DNA from: Chrysochromulina tobinii
Lineage: Eukaryota > Haptophyta > Prymnesiales > Chrysochromulinaceae
Length of the DNA: 39,987 bases
Assembly: GCA_001275005.1 (NCBI GenBank)
Contig: JWZX01003138.1
Coordinates: 1-39,987 of the forward strand
Direction: 5' to 3'
The notes under the pieces are model-generated. The model worked only from the letters and a program-made list of their open reading frames with translations. It was not told the origin of the DNA and ran no database searches. Below are positions 8,352 to 17,916 of the stretch, one piece after another; the stretch's first letter is position 1, and each line of letters starts with the position of its first letter. The translations under genes and the position numbers were made by a program.

Positions 8352-10409
8352 TCACCCCTGCAAGGTGACGATCGCCGATGGGCTCACGCCGAGTCGCGAG
8401 ATGAGGGTGGCCATCTCGGAGCCGAAACTCGCGGGGCCGCACACGACGACGCGCGGTCCCGGGCCCGTCGGTGACGCAGCCGGCGGCGGGGGCGGCATGC
8501 CCGTGGGCTCGGCCTGTCGTGGCTCAGCACCGGTTGCGTCACCAAGGTGGCGTCGCAACGCCTGCGAGAGTAACTGCTGCTCGATCCGGCCGTGGCTGAC
8601 AGAGAGTGCGGGGAAGCGACCCGCGTCGATGGCTGGCTTCGTTCCCGCAGCTGCGTCCGTCACGGTGACAAAGACCCGCAGCAACGCGCGCGGCCACTCG
8701 TCGACCGCCGCCGCAAGCTCCTCGATCAAGAGCGCATCGTCGGCCCGGCATGAGTAGACGATCGTCATCGGGAGAGCGCTCAGCTGGGAAGAGGCGCTCG
8801 CCACGACGCCCGTCTTTGCTTGCTGGAGGATCTGCCACATCGGAGCGATGCCCGTCCCGCCCGCCACGAGCACCACGCTTGCAAAGTCGAGCGCTGGCGC
8901 CGTGCCGGGCGCGAGCTTGGGCTCATTCTGCAGCTCCGGATGAGAGAGATCGTCGACTCGCCCAAGACGGCGCCTCAGAGCCGACGCTGTAGACGCGGGC
9001 GGACGCAAGCTTGGGAGCACGAGGGTCGTTTTGGGAGGGGAGAACCACAAGTGGGCGCCCAGGGGCTGTGCCCTGAGGTACTGGGTGGCCTTGCCATTCG
9101 AGTAGATCTTGATGAGCAACTTGAGCTCGCCGCGTTCGAGATCGTCCTCGGAGGAGAGTGGTGTATAATCTCGCTCGATCACCTCAGGCATCGTCACCTC
9201 AGGCATCGTCACCTCGGGCATCGTCACCTCGGGCATCGTCACCTCGGGCATCGTCACCTCGGGCATGGTCACCTCGGGCATGGTCGGCGGCCGATCGTCC
9301 GTGTCTGAGTCCTCGGCGATGAGGACCTTGCGCATCCCCGCCGTCGAGGGCGAGGGCGCCGTCTTGGGTATGGGCGCCGTTGTGGGCGCCGTAAGCGACC
9401 CGCCTCCAGCAGAGGCCGAGCCAGATACGCCCAAGACGGCGCCATCGAGCTCGACGCGTAGGGTGACGTGCCACGTGCGCGCACGATCGGCGCCAGCTGT
9501 CCCCGTGCGACTGGAGGCGCCGCCGCCACCGCTGCCGCCGCATCGGCCGCGTTTGCCAGCTTGGACACGCGCGGCGTCGCTCGAGGTGAAGGAGTAGACT
9601 GCACTCCATTCGGATTTCGAGTCGACCCTCTCGAGCCGCCAGCAAGCGACGCGCTCCCACTCACATTCGAGGATGTCGTCGTCTCGGCTAGCCGCACGGC
9701 CTTTGCTCCGCAAGCCCAAGATCAGCCGTCGGAGGTGATGTGCCTGAAGCAGCGGGTGCGCCGCGCCTGCCGCGGCTACCACCTTGTCGGTGATCTTCAA
9801 TGCGCTCGCGAGATGCTGATCATACTGGTCGTCGTCGGTAGTGCACGCAGAGATGTGGAGCAGCATCTCTGCGCGCGAAAGGTCCTGCTCGAGTGCATGC
9901 ACGCGGCGTACCTCCTTTAGCTTGACCCCCAGCTCGGCATCAAGAGCTGGGCTCCTGCCTAAGGCGTCAGTCACGGTTCTGATCGACTCTTCCAACGAGC
10001 CCACCCCAGTCCGGAATCGGTCCTTTCCCTCCCTCACTATCAGCACGTTGGGCCCCGCCCCGCATCGGCCGAAGCACCAATCGGTCTCCACCTTGCAGCC
10101 GCCGCCCGACGCCGCCACGAGGTCTTCGATCTCGGCGAGCGTAGTGTGTGAACCATTCTGGCTGCAGGCTCCGCCAACGCAGACGTGAACTGAAGGCGTG
10201 GAGGATCGCCGCCACGGCTCCACATACGGCGCCTTCTCCAGCTTTTCCACATTCTCCTCCAGCTGGAGATCGTCGGTGTTGTTCGTCGACCCCATCATTT
10301 CGCACACGGAGCCTTCAGAGCCTTCAGAGCCTTGCCATTTCGGCCGCGTGAAATGCAACATGAAAAATCGGCGCCCTTTACTTTCTTGGAATGGAACAGC
10401 ACCCTCCAC
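8352..10409 (-). CDS. Thioredoxin-like [2Fe-2S] ferredoxin fused to FAD/NAD(P) reductase
   Basis: A single-exon 685-aa protein. Residues about 72-150 form a thioredoxin-like [2Fe-2S] ferredoxin. Ligand cysteines sit at 77 and 82 (CVGGAC) and at 112 and 116 (CFGRC), the Cx4C...Cx3C pattern also used by complex I 24 kDa subunits. Residues about 265-685 form a ferredoxin reductase/cytochrome b5 reductase-type module. RDYTPL is the FAD-binding RxYT motif, GKATQYL corresponds to the family's GKMSxYL, GGTGIAPMWQIL (about 517) is the nucleotide-binding loop, and VVVCGPASF lies near the end. The FAD barrel is interrupted by a Gly/Ser-rich segment and seven tandem TMPEV units (about 375-410). I infer internal electron transfer between NAD(P)H, FAD and the cluster; the partner is unknown. 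Alternative starts exist at M17 and M38. No targeting peptide is obvious. Confidence 0.85.
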   Translation of the reverse strand: MEGAVPFQESKGRRFFMLHFTRPKWQGSEGSEGSVCEMMGSTNNTDDLQLEENVEKLEKAPYVEPWRRSSTPSVHVCVGGACSQNGSHTTLAEIEDLVAASGGGCKVETDWCFGRCGAGPNVLIVREGKDRFRTGVGSLEESIRTVTDALGRSPALDAELGVKLKEVRRVHALEQDLSRAEMLLHISACTTDDDQYDQHLASALKITDKVVAAAGAAHPLLQAHHLRRLILGLRSKGRAASRDDDILECEWERVACWRLERVDSKSEWSAVYSFTSSDAARVQAGKRGRCGGSGGGGASSRTGTAGADRARTWHVTLRVELDGAVLGVSGSASAGGGSLTAPTTAPIPKTAPSPSTAGMRKVLIAEDSDTDDRPPTMPEVTMPEVTMPEVTMPEVTMPEVTMPEVTMPEVIERDYTPLSSEDDLERGELKLLIKIYSNGKATQYLRAQPLGAHLWFSPPKTTLVLPSLRPPASTASALRRRLGRVDDLSHPELQNEPKLAPGTAPALDFASVVLVAGGTGIAPMWQILQQAKTGVVASASSQLSALPMTIVYSCRADDALLIEELAAAVDEWPRALLRVFVTVTDAAAGTKPAIDAGRFPALSVSHGRIEQQLLSQALRRHLGDATGAEPRQAEPTGMPPPPPAASPTGPGPRVVVCGPASFGSEMATLISRLGVSPSAIVTLQG
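9181..9285. repeat. 15-bp minisatellite, 7 units, in coding sequence
   Basis: Seven contiguous 15-bp units of the form ACCTCRGGCATSGTC, with substitutions at only two positions and no indels. Read on the minus strand each unit encodes Thr-Met-Pro-Glu-Val. The 15-bp period preserves the reading frame of the ferredoxin-reductase gene. Confidence 0.95.
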
Positions 10410-10527
10410 AATCGCAATGAAGGGGTACTACTTAAAAAAATCACAGCTGTCACAGCTTAGTGTGAAATGTCCTTCAGACAACCACAACTTTCTCTCGAAA
10501 CTTTCACTTCCTTTTTTGTATGTTTCG

Positions 10528-11718
10528 ATGGACTTCGCGCCGACGTTCACGCTCGACGTTGATCCGTCATCGCTGGCGCACGCACCAGAACCGACGCGCA
10601 ATTTTTCGTCGTTCAACCCCTCTCTGCTCGTGGAGAATGACTCCGTCCTCGTCTATTTCAGAGTATCCAACATGCACTTCTGCGGATCACGCGCGTCCTG
10701 GCGAGAGAATATGCTCCTGCAAACGCATCTGCGAAGCTTTTTAGGTCACGTGGAGCTGGACCGGCAGAGCTGGCAGCCCCTTTCACCCGCTGTGGTGCTT
10801 CGATCAGCCACGTCGCTCTTCAGAAAGAGCGGCGATGCGTGTTTCCACCGCGTTGACATTGGAGGTGGTGCTTCCGGGACCTTCAGCGGACCTGAAGATC
10901 CTCGACCAGTATGGAGCACCGGCACCATGCCACGAACGCCGTGGCTCCTTGTGTCTGCGTGGTCAGAGGATTGCACCCGTTTGCGGCCACACTTGGTCAA
11001 GTTGAATGCAGGTGGTGGTGGCGAAGGAGGAGGAGGTGGCGGAGGCGAAGGAGGAGATTACCCTCGCCAGTTGCCTCTGGTAGTCAGCGCGTGGCCTCCC
11101 GAATCGAATGTGGAGCATCCAGAGTCGCAGCTGCTTCAAAAGAACTGGGTGCCGTTCACACACGAGGGCTCACTCTTTGCAGACTACTCGATTGAGCCGC
11201 ACGTCGTCCTACGCATCGATCCGGAGAGCGGCCGTTGTGCGCCTGTCCTGCCGAGAGGCATCGCCATATCTGCCCGTGGGGCGATGGGCGGGAGCAAGGT
11301 GACCTTCCCTTCGTTTCTTCCGTTGGCTCGCATCGCTGCCGAGTACGGTCGCCTCTCTGGAGGGGTGCCTCCCCTCCACCTACCCGCTCACCACGTGTAC
11401 TTGGGCTATGCGCATACGAAAGCTTCACGCTCAATGCCCCAGTATCTGGGGACCTCCTCCATGGCGTACAAGCATCTCTTTTACGCGTTCGAGGAGGAAC
11501 CGCCCTTTGCAGTCATCGCAGCGGGCCCGCTGCACACGCTGCCTGAACCGCCTCGCCGGGCTGAACGGACGTTTCCAACGGTACAGTTTGCCGCCGGGAT
11601 GATTCTTGATGAGGCGACTGGTGACCTGGTCATCTCGTACAGTACGATGGACTGTGGCGCGCACCTCACTCGAGTGTCCATGGAGAGCGTGTTGCGGGCC
11701 ATCGGGTTAGTGTGGTAA
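10528..11718 (+). CDS. GH130/GH43-like five-bladed beta-propeller protein
   Basis: The start is placed at 10528 (MDFAPTF), giving 396 aa. The open frame extends upstream to 10198, but that part overlaps the divergent reductase gene and is low-complexity; an ATG at 10417 is the alternative. Motifs resemble the GH130/GH43-like propeller family: FNPSLL followed by VYFRVSN, GPEDPRPVW (a PEDPR motif), QKNWVPF, YSIEPHVVLRIDP, HVYLGYAHTK, and FAAGMILDEATGDLVISYST near the end. A Gly/Glu-rich insertion sits at about residues 160-180. Members of this fold phosphorolyse or hydrolyse beta-mannosides, or act as beta-mannosyltransferases in fungi; substrate cannot be read from sequence. No signal peptide is evident from this start. 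The divergent spacer to the reductase gene is about 118 bp. Confidence 0.66.
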   Translation: MDFAPTFTLDVDPSSLAHAPEPTRNFSSFNPSLLVENDSVLVYFRVSNMHFCGSRASWRENMLLQTHLRSFLGHVELDRQSWQPLSPAVVLRSATSLFRKSGDACFHRVDIGGGASGTFSGPEDPRPVWSTGTMPRTPWLLVSAWSEDCTRLRPHLVKLNAGGGGEGGGGGGGEGGDYPRQLPLVVSAWPPESNVEHPESQLLQKNWVPFTHEGSLFADYSIEPHVVLRIDPESGRCAPVLPRGIAISARGAMGGSKVTFPSFLPLARIAAEYGRLSGGVPPLHLPAHHVYLGYAHTKASRSMPQYLGTSSMAYKHLFYAFEEEPPFAVIAAGPLHTLPEPPRRAERTFPTVQFAAGMILDEATGDLVISYSTMDCGAHLTRVSMESVLRAIGLVW

Positions 11719-12212
11719 CCGGGCGACCCGGTAACCGGGCGACCCGGCGTCACATAGGCGCCGGGGGCTCTGGAGTGCCGTCGGTGACGGGACGGTCTCG
11801 CGGGTGAGGTGGTGTCTTGTACTTTTATCGTTGGGCCTTAGAGCTTCCTTAGAGCCTCCCCGGCTTATACGCCCACACGTGACTAAAACCTACACGTACG
11901 GCCGATCCCTTCCATCGGCGGACTTGCATGCATAGGTCTCCTGTGGCCAGCGGGTCCCCTCTCCCCAGCTGGCCTTAGCTGGCCAAATGATGGGTGGCCT
12001 CGACTTGGTACAGCTCAGTCTGGGGCTCTGGGCCACGTTCTTCCTCATGGCCTGTGTCGCGAGCGGATCAGGCCGCGCTGAACGCCCCGTATCCCTCAAA
12101 CTTCTACATGTACCCTGCTCGTCCACAGGGGAACTTGACAAAATTGGATAGATACTTGACAAAATGCGGCATGAAGCGAGCACCTGTTGCGCACGCGTGA
12201 GCCCTCTGATCA
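11719..12212. other. Intergenic with short direct repeats
   Basis: Just after the stop, at 11715-11749, a roughly 16-bp unit (GTAACCGGGCGACCCG) is repeated twice. Near 12132-12163 the string ACTTGACAAAAT occurs twice, 50-80 bp before the next gene's start. No coding sequence or RNA is recognised. Confidence 0.5.
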
Positions 12213-13892
12213 ATGCCGCAAGAGATCGACGACGATGAGGCTGGTGAGGCTCGGCCGTCCCTGTCCAAGACGAAAGAATCGCTGCGCACCTTCGGACAGC
12301 ACTCATACTACTACGCGTGGAGCGAAGAGAAGAAGCAGCAGAATGTGCCTCCGCCCAAGCCGCCGCAGCTGCTACCTATGCTGCCACTGCCGCCGCCGCA
12401 AACGGCCATCGTGCCGGGCGAGCACAACGCGCACACGGAGATCGTCTCGCGCGGACCCGGCGAGGACTGGGTCGACCCGCCGCCTCCCGGCGGCTGGATG
12501 ATCGTTGCGCCAGCGCCAGCATACTCCGCAGAGCAGCTGTTCACTTGGAGTAACTGGGTGTCGCCACCGCGCGGGTGGCCGGATACGTTCGAGGGCATCC
12601 CGAAGCTCAAAGAGTTCATTTTCAAGAAGCTGGCGGGCGTGCACGGATCGCCCAGCAGGCAAACACGCGTGCGGCTCACGCTACCGGCCCATCCGATGGA
12701 GATTGAGCGCATGGCCGAGCTCAACGTGAGATTATCGGACACAGACTCGAAAGCGAACGCGCTCGCGGTGCGCCGCAAGCTTGGGTGGGAGGTTGTGGGC
12801 GGGTTCGCCCTGCTCGAGCTGGCGCAGGGGTGCGATCGCAAGGTACCGGTAGAGCAGCCCGTGTACCATGGCGAGCACTACTATTGGAACGTGACGCCCC
12901 TCGGGCTGTGGATCGACTTGACGCCTCGCAAGCACCACAAGAAGCTTGTGCTCGTCGAGTCGGCCCAGACGGCCGTGCCACCGCCGAGCGCGGCGGAGAC
13001 GGAAGCGCTCGCGCAGCCGGCCGAGCGTGCCGACGAGTTGCTCGTCGACTTCGTCGTCGGCACTACAGAGCTCCTCGGCGTGAGGCTCACCGCGAAGACC
13101 CTAGATCCCGATAAGGGGCGTGAGGGCGCTCTCTACTTTCTAGATGCGTGCCTCAACGCCATCGAGAAGCCGTACCGCGCGATGTGCCCGTCGATGCCGT
13201 TCGACAAGTACGCGCTGCGCTCGGTCACGCTCGATGGCGCCGAGGTGAGCGCGCCCACCACGACGCCAGCTCGCCAACTGCTCCGTGCGGACGCCCACCA
13301 CGACGCGACCGAGCCGAGGCGCAGGCGGCGGGTGGCGCTCGGCTTCTACGAGATCGGATCTCCGGAGCACATGGTGCTTCGGTGGGCGACGCTGCACGCG
13401 CTGAGGCTACGCGAGGGCAGCACGCTCTGTTTCACGCGCATGGGCGACTCGGCGCCTCCACTCCGTCTACCACAGCTGCGCATCCTCGGTGGCATGTGCA
13501 CGGAGCTTGCGCCGCTGGCGGTGCGCCATCTGCACCTGGACGGCAACGGCTTCGGTGACGAGGGTGTCGCGTTGCTGCTGCCGCTGATGCGTTCGGCCAT
13601 GCCACACCTCGAGCGACTCGGGCTTCGATCGAATGACCTGACCGACACGAGCGCATGCGCCGTCGCCGCAACGCCACCCGCGCGCACCCTACGAGAGCTC
13701 GACCTCGCGTGCAACGCCATCGGCGAGAGGGGACTCACCGCGCTCACCGCCGCCCTTGACAGCGGCGTGCTGAGCGTGCACGAGGTCCTTGACGTGAGTG
13801 CTAACCCCGCGCCTGCGGAGGCCGCCAACATGCTCAAGTCGGCGCTTCAGGCCGCACGCAAGCGCCGCGTCGAGCGCCGCGCCGCCGACTAG
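12213..13892 (+). CDS. Leucine-rich repeat protein with Pro-rich N-terminus, unknown function
   Basis: A single-exon 559-aa protein. The first 70 residues hold SYYYAWSEEKKQQ and a Pro-rich stretch. Residues about 185-250 (GWEVVGGFALLELA, then EHYYWNVTPLGLWIDLTPR) look like a compact beta-rich unit; I recall similar W-x-G-x-x-x-D-x-TP strings in other protist proteins but cannot name a family. Residues about 430-545 are three to four ribonuclease-inhibitor-type LRRs (HLHLDGNGFGDEGVALLLPL, LERLGLRSNDLTD, LRELDLACNAIGERG). The C-terminus is basic (KRRVERR). An intracellular protein-interaction role is likely for the LRR part. The rest is unassigned. It converges with the CDP-DAG synthase gene. 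Confidence 0.78.
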   Translation: MPQEIDDDEAGEARPSLSKTKESLRTFGQHSYYYAWSEEKKQQNVPPPKPPQLLPMLPLPPPQTAIVPGEHNAHTEIVSRGPGEDWVDPPPPGGWMIVAPAPAYSAEQLFTWSNWVSPPRGWPDTFEGIPKLKEFIFKKLAGVHGSPSRQTRVRLTLPAHPMEIERMAELNVRLSDTDSKANALAVRRKLGWEVVGGFALLELAQGCDRKVPVEQPVYHGEHYYWNVTPLGLWIDLTPRKHHKKLVLVESAQTAVPPPSAAETEALAQPAERADELLVDFVVGTTELLGVRLTAKTLDPDKGREGALYFLDACLNAIEKPYRAMCPSMPFDKYALRSVTLDGAEVSAPTTTPARQLLRADAHHDATEPRRRRRVALGFYEIGSPEHMVLRWATLHALRLREGSTLCFTRMGDSAPPLRLPQLRILGGMCTELAPLAVRHLHLDGNGFGDEGVALLLPLMRSAMPHLERLGLRSNDLTDTSACAVAATPPARTLRELDLACNAIGERGLTALTAALDSGVLSVHEVLDVSANPAPAEAANMLKSALQAARKRRVERRAAD

Positions 13893-14439
13893 CCCTCTGC
13901 TGCTGCTGCGGGTGCGTCCTCGCACCGACCTCGCCCTGTGGCCTTACCCTGACCTCGCACGCCCTGACCAGCCGCTTAGCGCTTACTCGGCGAGGGGGGA
14001 AGCTAGGTTTCGAATAGGTTTCGGGGGCGGGGGGGCTGACTCGCGTCTCGTCTTCTCGTTGTCATCGAGACTCCGCGACCACTCCCTTGTCCCCATCGAT
14101 GTGTAGTAGTACGCCGCCGTCGGCGCGCGGCGCGCGGCGCGCGAGACCGAGACCCGCTGTCCCGTTCGGGTTTCGCGGCCGGGCGCATGCGCCGGGCCGG
14201 GCCCCGCGCAATCGCCGCTAAAGCCTTAAACTTGCCCGCTTCGCTTCGAATGATATTGCGTTACGTTTCTAGGTTTACTCGTTTGAAGCCTTATTCGTTG
14301 TACACTTGACGAGTGAGCACCCGGAACACGCAAATGTGTCCACTCAAGTCACGCGCGCACCGTCTGTCGACGGGGAGCTCGTTGATTATGCGCGATTGCG
14401 CTGCGCGTGCGGCGTGTCTGACCGCTCCCGACCCAGCCC
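13893..14439. other. Convergent intergenic region
   Basis: This spacer lies between the stop of the LRR gene (plus) and the stop of the CDP-DAG synthase gene (minus). It contains GC-rich simple sequence (GCGCGC-type at about 14120-14145) and an AT-richer zone at 14220-14310, likely 3' UTRs. No gene is seen. Confidence 0.5.
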
Positions 14440-15841
14440 CTATCGTATCGCGGGGAGCACATAACCCTGCTTCTTGAGCGCGGCGCCGAGGCTCTCGAAG
14501 ACGACTAGCCGCTCCTCCTCCGGCAGCGCGAGGGCGAGCTGCACCACAATCTTGGCTGAGAGCAGTGAGCCTTGGATGAAGGTCGCGTAGTAAGTCTGCG
14601 TGGCGAGGCCCATGATGAGCTGGCAGTCGACGCGGTCGTACACGCCGCCGTGGCCCGGGATGATCGAGGCAAAGTCGTCCAGATTGTACGCGCGCTTGAT
14701 GCCGCTCGCGAAGAAGCCGCCAAAAGGCGCGACGAGCGACGCGAAGAGCCCAAGCACGAGGGCATGCAGCTGGATCGGAAGGAGCGTGACGCTCGCAGGC
14801 AGGAGCCATCCAGGGAGCCATCCGGGGAGCACGTACACGTGGGGCGTGAAGGTCGAAGGCATCTCGCAGCTGTGGCGGAACACCCAGCCGCCGAGCAGTT
14901 TGAGCTCCTCGCACGGGCAGATAAGGGCCGTCGGGTAAAAGGGCGGCGTGATGAAGGCGAAGACGACCGTACAGATGCCGCCCCCAATGAAGCCTTCCCA
15001 CGTCTTGTTGGGCGAGAGCGCGCCAAGGAAGGGGCGCTTGATGAACTTGCGCCCGAAGCCCATGCCGCAAAAGTACGCCATCGAGTCGTTGCAGATGACG
15101 AGCGACACGGGGAAGAGGAACCAAAAGAGTCCCGCGAGCACGTTCGCCGAAAAGGAGTGCACCTGCACCACGGTGATGACGACGATCGAGATGGTCCACG
15201 CGAGCTGGCCCATCTGGTACTTGTACAGGCCCGACCGCAGCGTGAGCACCGTGCCCACGAGCAGGAGCGAGTACAGCATGAGCGACACGACGTCGAGGTA
15301 CGGCAGTAACGAGAGGATGAGCTGTGACTGGATGAGCTGCGCACGGCCGGGCCCTTTGAACGACTGCCCGTACGAGAAGATGAGGCACGCGTAGAACCAG
15401 CCCCACTGGGACGTGCGGAACAGTGGGATCTCTTTGAATCTGCGCAGGCTGTAGCGAACGTTGACGAGCTCGCGGAACATGGCCACTTGGATGAGGACAA
15501 CCTGCAACGGATGCAACAGCGAGGTAGGGCGCCATGAGTAACACTCGCACCATGCGCGGGTATGGGCGCGCGAGCTCGAAGCCTGCAGTGCGCACGAAGA
15601 AAAGCGTCCACAGGTGCCCGGCCGCGATGATGCCGCAGAGCATGAAAAGCAGCAAGGTGCCAAACACAAGGCGCTTGACAATCTTGGCGAGCTTCTTGTC
15701 GCCCTTGCTGTGCTCCTTGGGATTCTCTTTCTCAGGCGGCTTCTCGTCTGTCTCAGTGTAGCCGCCGTCTGAGAGCTCCGACTCGGACGTATCCCGCAAG
15801 ATTTTCGAGGCGGTGCGCCGACGCAACTCTCCCGACGACAT
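14440..15841 (-). CDS. CDS1: Phosphatidate cytidylyltransferase (CDP-diacylglycerol synthase), two exons
   Basis: The gene is read as exon 1 15841-15551 and exon 2 15501-14440, 450 aa. The 49-nt intron 15502-15550 (GTGCGAGTG...GTTGCAG) switches reading frame by one and joins PYPRM to VVLIQVAMF at phase 0, restoring continuity with the eukaryotic family. The enzyme makes CDP-diacylglycerol from CTP and phosphatidic acid, feeding phosphatidylinositol and phosphatidylglycerol synthesis, normally in the ER. Evidence includes ICNDSMAYFCGMGFGRKF, LSPNKTWEGFIGG, LVAPFGGFFASGIKR and the family signature SGIKRAYNLDDF...PGHGGVYDRVDCQ at about residues 360-388, all with expected Lys/Asp residues. There are about seven or eight hydrophobic segments and a charged cytosolic N-terminus. 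Length and domain order match animal CDS1/2. No key residue seems missing. Confidence 0.95.
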
Positions 15842-16163
15842 GCGCGAACGCCGCGTCTGACGACGACGAGTCGGATTTAGGACACTTCACAGCCAATGGA
15901 AATACTTCACACCGGGGGAGCCCACAGTTCTCGTTGAACGCCGAGGCGTGGCTGTGCGCGTGGCGCGTGGGCCTCGGGCAGCGACCCGCCAGCCTTGTGT
16001 GGGTTGTTTCGTCGAGCGACTCACGCGTCGGCGGCTGCCCTGGCTCTCCCTAAGTGGGCTCCGACTTGTCGATGGAGCAGCGGGCTGACAGACGGGAGGC
16101 TGGCCTCTGGCGAGGTCGCGTCCTCAATAAGGCAGTTCGAGGCCATTCGAGGCCATTCGAGGC
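15842..16163. other. Intergenic (5' flank of CDP-DAG synthase)
   Basis: About 320 bp between the CDS1 start and the stop of the next minus-strand gene. At about 16136-16163 a 10-bp unit (GGCCATTCGA) is repeated in tandem. No gene is recognised. Confidence 0.45.
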
Positions 16164-16167
16164 TCAA

Positions 16168-16215
<48 letters not shown>

Positions 16216-17663
16216 GGCTCCGCAGGGTCGACCGACTTCTTCTTCGACCCGGCATTCCCGAAGGACATCTTGCCCATCTTGTTGCCCATATTGTTCATCG
16301 CCTTCATCGCCGCCACGCCCCCCTGCTGGGCCGCCTTCGCGGCCGCCGCGGCGTCCTTGGCTAGGACCGCGGCCGGTACTAGCGCCGGCGCCTTCGCCGC
16401 CGCCTTCGCGGTCGGCTGCTGGAAGTCGTTCGATGCAGCGGCGGCCTGGTTGGCGGCCTTCTGCTGCTCCTCCTCGGGCATGGAGGCGAGGTCGACGTTG
16501 AGTGCGTTGAGCGAGGTCTGCATCACCTTCTTCTCCTCCTGCAGCGCCGCCACGCGCCCGCTCAGCCGCTTCACCTCCGCCTGCAGCCCGGCATTGTCGT
16601 CCTCCACCTGCGCGATGCGGAAGCTCATGTTCGCCTTGATGGCGACGAGCTCGGCGGAGGCATCCTTCTCCTTCATCCACTGGCGCTCGAGCTTCGTCAG
16701 CTCCGACGAGAGCAGCAGCAGGCCGAGCTGCGTGTACGCGGCCTCCTGCTCGAGCGCCGACGAGCTCGAGCCGCCCCCGCCGCCACCGCCCTCGTCGTCG
16801 TCGTCGTCGTCACGTTGGGCGGGCCGCCGAAGGCGCTCGCGCATCTGCAGCTGCTTCAGTGCCTCCTGCTGCCTCACGAAGGCGTCCTGCGTCTTGGCCA
16901 GCTGCTCCTTGAGCGTCGCCGCCTCGCGCTGCGCCGCGGAGCGCTTGTGCATCCGCGCGTGCAGCGCGTGCACCTGCGCTCGCGCTGCCTTGAGCTCGCG
17001 CAGCAAGATGCGGCCCTTGGAGGCGGTGGTGGCGGAGTCGGCCTCGGCCGCCGCCGCCGCACGCTTCGCCGCCGCCGCCTCGTCGCGAAGCTGCTGCATC
17101 TGCTCGCGCGCGGTCGCGGAGTCCTGGTCGACCCGCACCGAATTCCACTGCTTCTGCAGAAACTTGACCTCGCGCCGCAGGAGCAGGATCTGCGAGGCAG
17201 CGCTCGCGAGCGTGAGCCCTGAAGTGCCCGCGGCATCGACCGCGTCACGTGACGGCATCGACGCCGAAACCTCCGCGAGCGATTGTTGTTGCGCCTGGCC
17301 GGCGAGCAACGCGTTGCTTGCCGCACGCTCCTGCTTGAGCTGCGACGCCAGTGAGCGCAGGTCGGTCGCGAGCCGCTCATTTTCTTCGCGCAGCTCATTG
17401 CACGTGTGCTGCTCGGCCGCCAGGTCCTCGCGGTACTGGTCCACCTGCTGCAAGAGCAGCTTCTTTTGCTGGTCGTTGGGCGCGCCCGAGGACAGTGGTG
17501 GTGGCGGCAGAAGCACAGCCGCCGGCTTGCTCAGCGTGGCGCTCGCAGGCGCGGCGGTGCGCACGAGGTCGATGACCGAGTCCAGGTCCGTGCGCTCGAT
17601 GTCGATGAGCAGCTCGCGGGCCGCAAGGAGCAGCGCGCGATGCCCCTCAGAGGCCGCGGTCAT
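16164..17663 (-). CDS. Large coiled-coil protein with poly-Pro C-terminus
   Basis: The start is chosen at 17663 (MTAASEGHRALLL), about 499 aa. The frame is open up to 17816, but the extra residues are Arg/Pro-rich and unlike the rest. Nearly the whole protein is heptad coiled coil (LLLQQVDQYREDLAAEQHT, LLRREVKFLQKQW, ALKQLQMRERLRR, LQAEVKRLSGRVAALQEEKK). Breaks are a PPPPLSSG linker, an Asp run followed by a Gly run (about residue 292), and an Ala/Lys-rich region. The tail (MGNKMGKMSFGNAGSKKKS) ends in about 17 prolines coded by the CGG tract at 16168-16218. An opposite-strand frame of similar length is low-complexity Ser/Ala/Arg and is rejected. I do not recognise a family. A cytoskeletal, centriolar or vesicle-tether role is guesswork. 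Confidence 0.75.
16168..16218. repeat. (GGC)n trinucleotide tract
   Basis: About 17 consecutive GGC/GGT triplets. On the minus strand they encode the poly-Pro C-terminus of the coiled-coil protein. Such a tract is prone to length change, and the preceding sequence could become frameshifted only by non-triplet changes. Confidence 0.95.
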
Positions 17664-17916
17664 GGGCAGGTCGCGGGGATGCCGCGATCGCGGCGGCGCT
17701 CGCCGAAGCTCTTGGAAAATGCGTTCAGGACCGGTCTTGGACGGCTCCGGCTGCCGTGCCCGCCGACCCACCCGCCGCCGCACGCGTGCGCGCGGGTGTG
17801 CAGGCCAGGGACGCATACCTCGCCAATAACAAAAGCCGGCTTGAGGCGGCTTTCAGCGCCGCTGACAACTCGTTGGCAGTCGCACGACCGGAAGACCCAT
17901 TCACCTTTGTGGCGAA

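Noticed and set aside
10198-10527. Extended N-terminus for the GH130-like gene
   Set aside because: It overlaps the 5' coding part of the ferredoxin-reductase gene on the other strand, and its residues are Ser/Thr low complexity.
14291-14439. A longer C-terminus for the CDP-DAG synthase in the exon 1 frame
   Set aside because: After the 49-nt intron the family match continues only in the frame that stops at 14440; the other frame is Arg/His-rich noise.
16054-17829. A 591-codon plus-strand open frame opposite the coiled-coil gene
   Set aside because: Its translation is Ser/Ala/Arg/Cys low complexity with no domain, as expected from the complement of a GC-rich coiled coil. The minus strand gives clean heptads.
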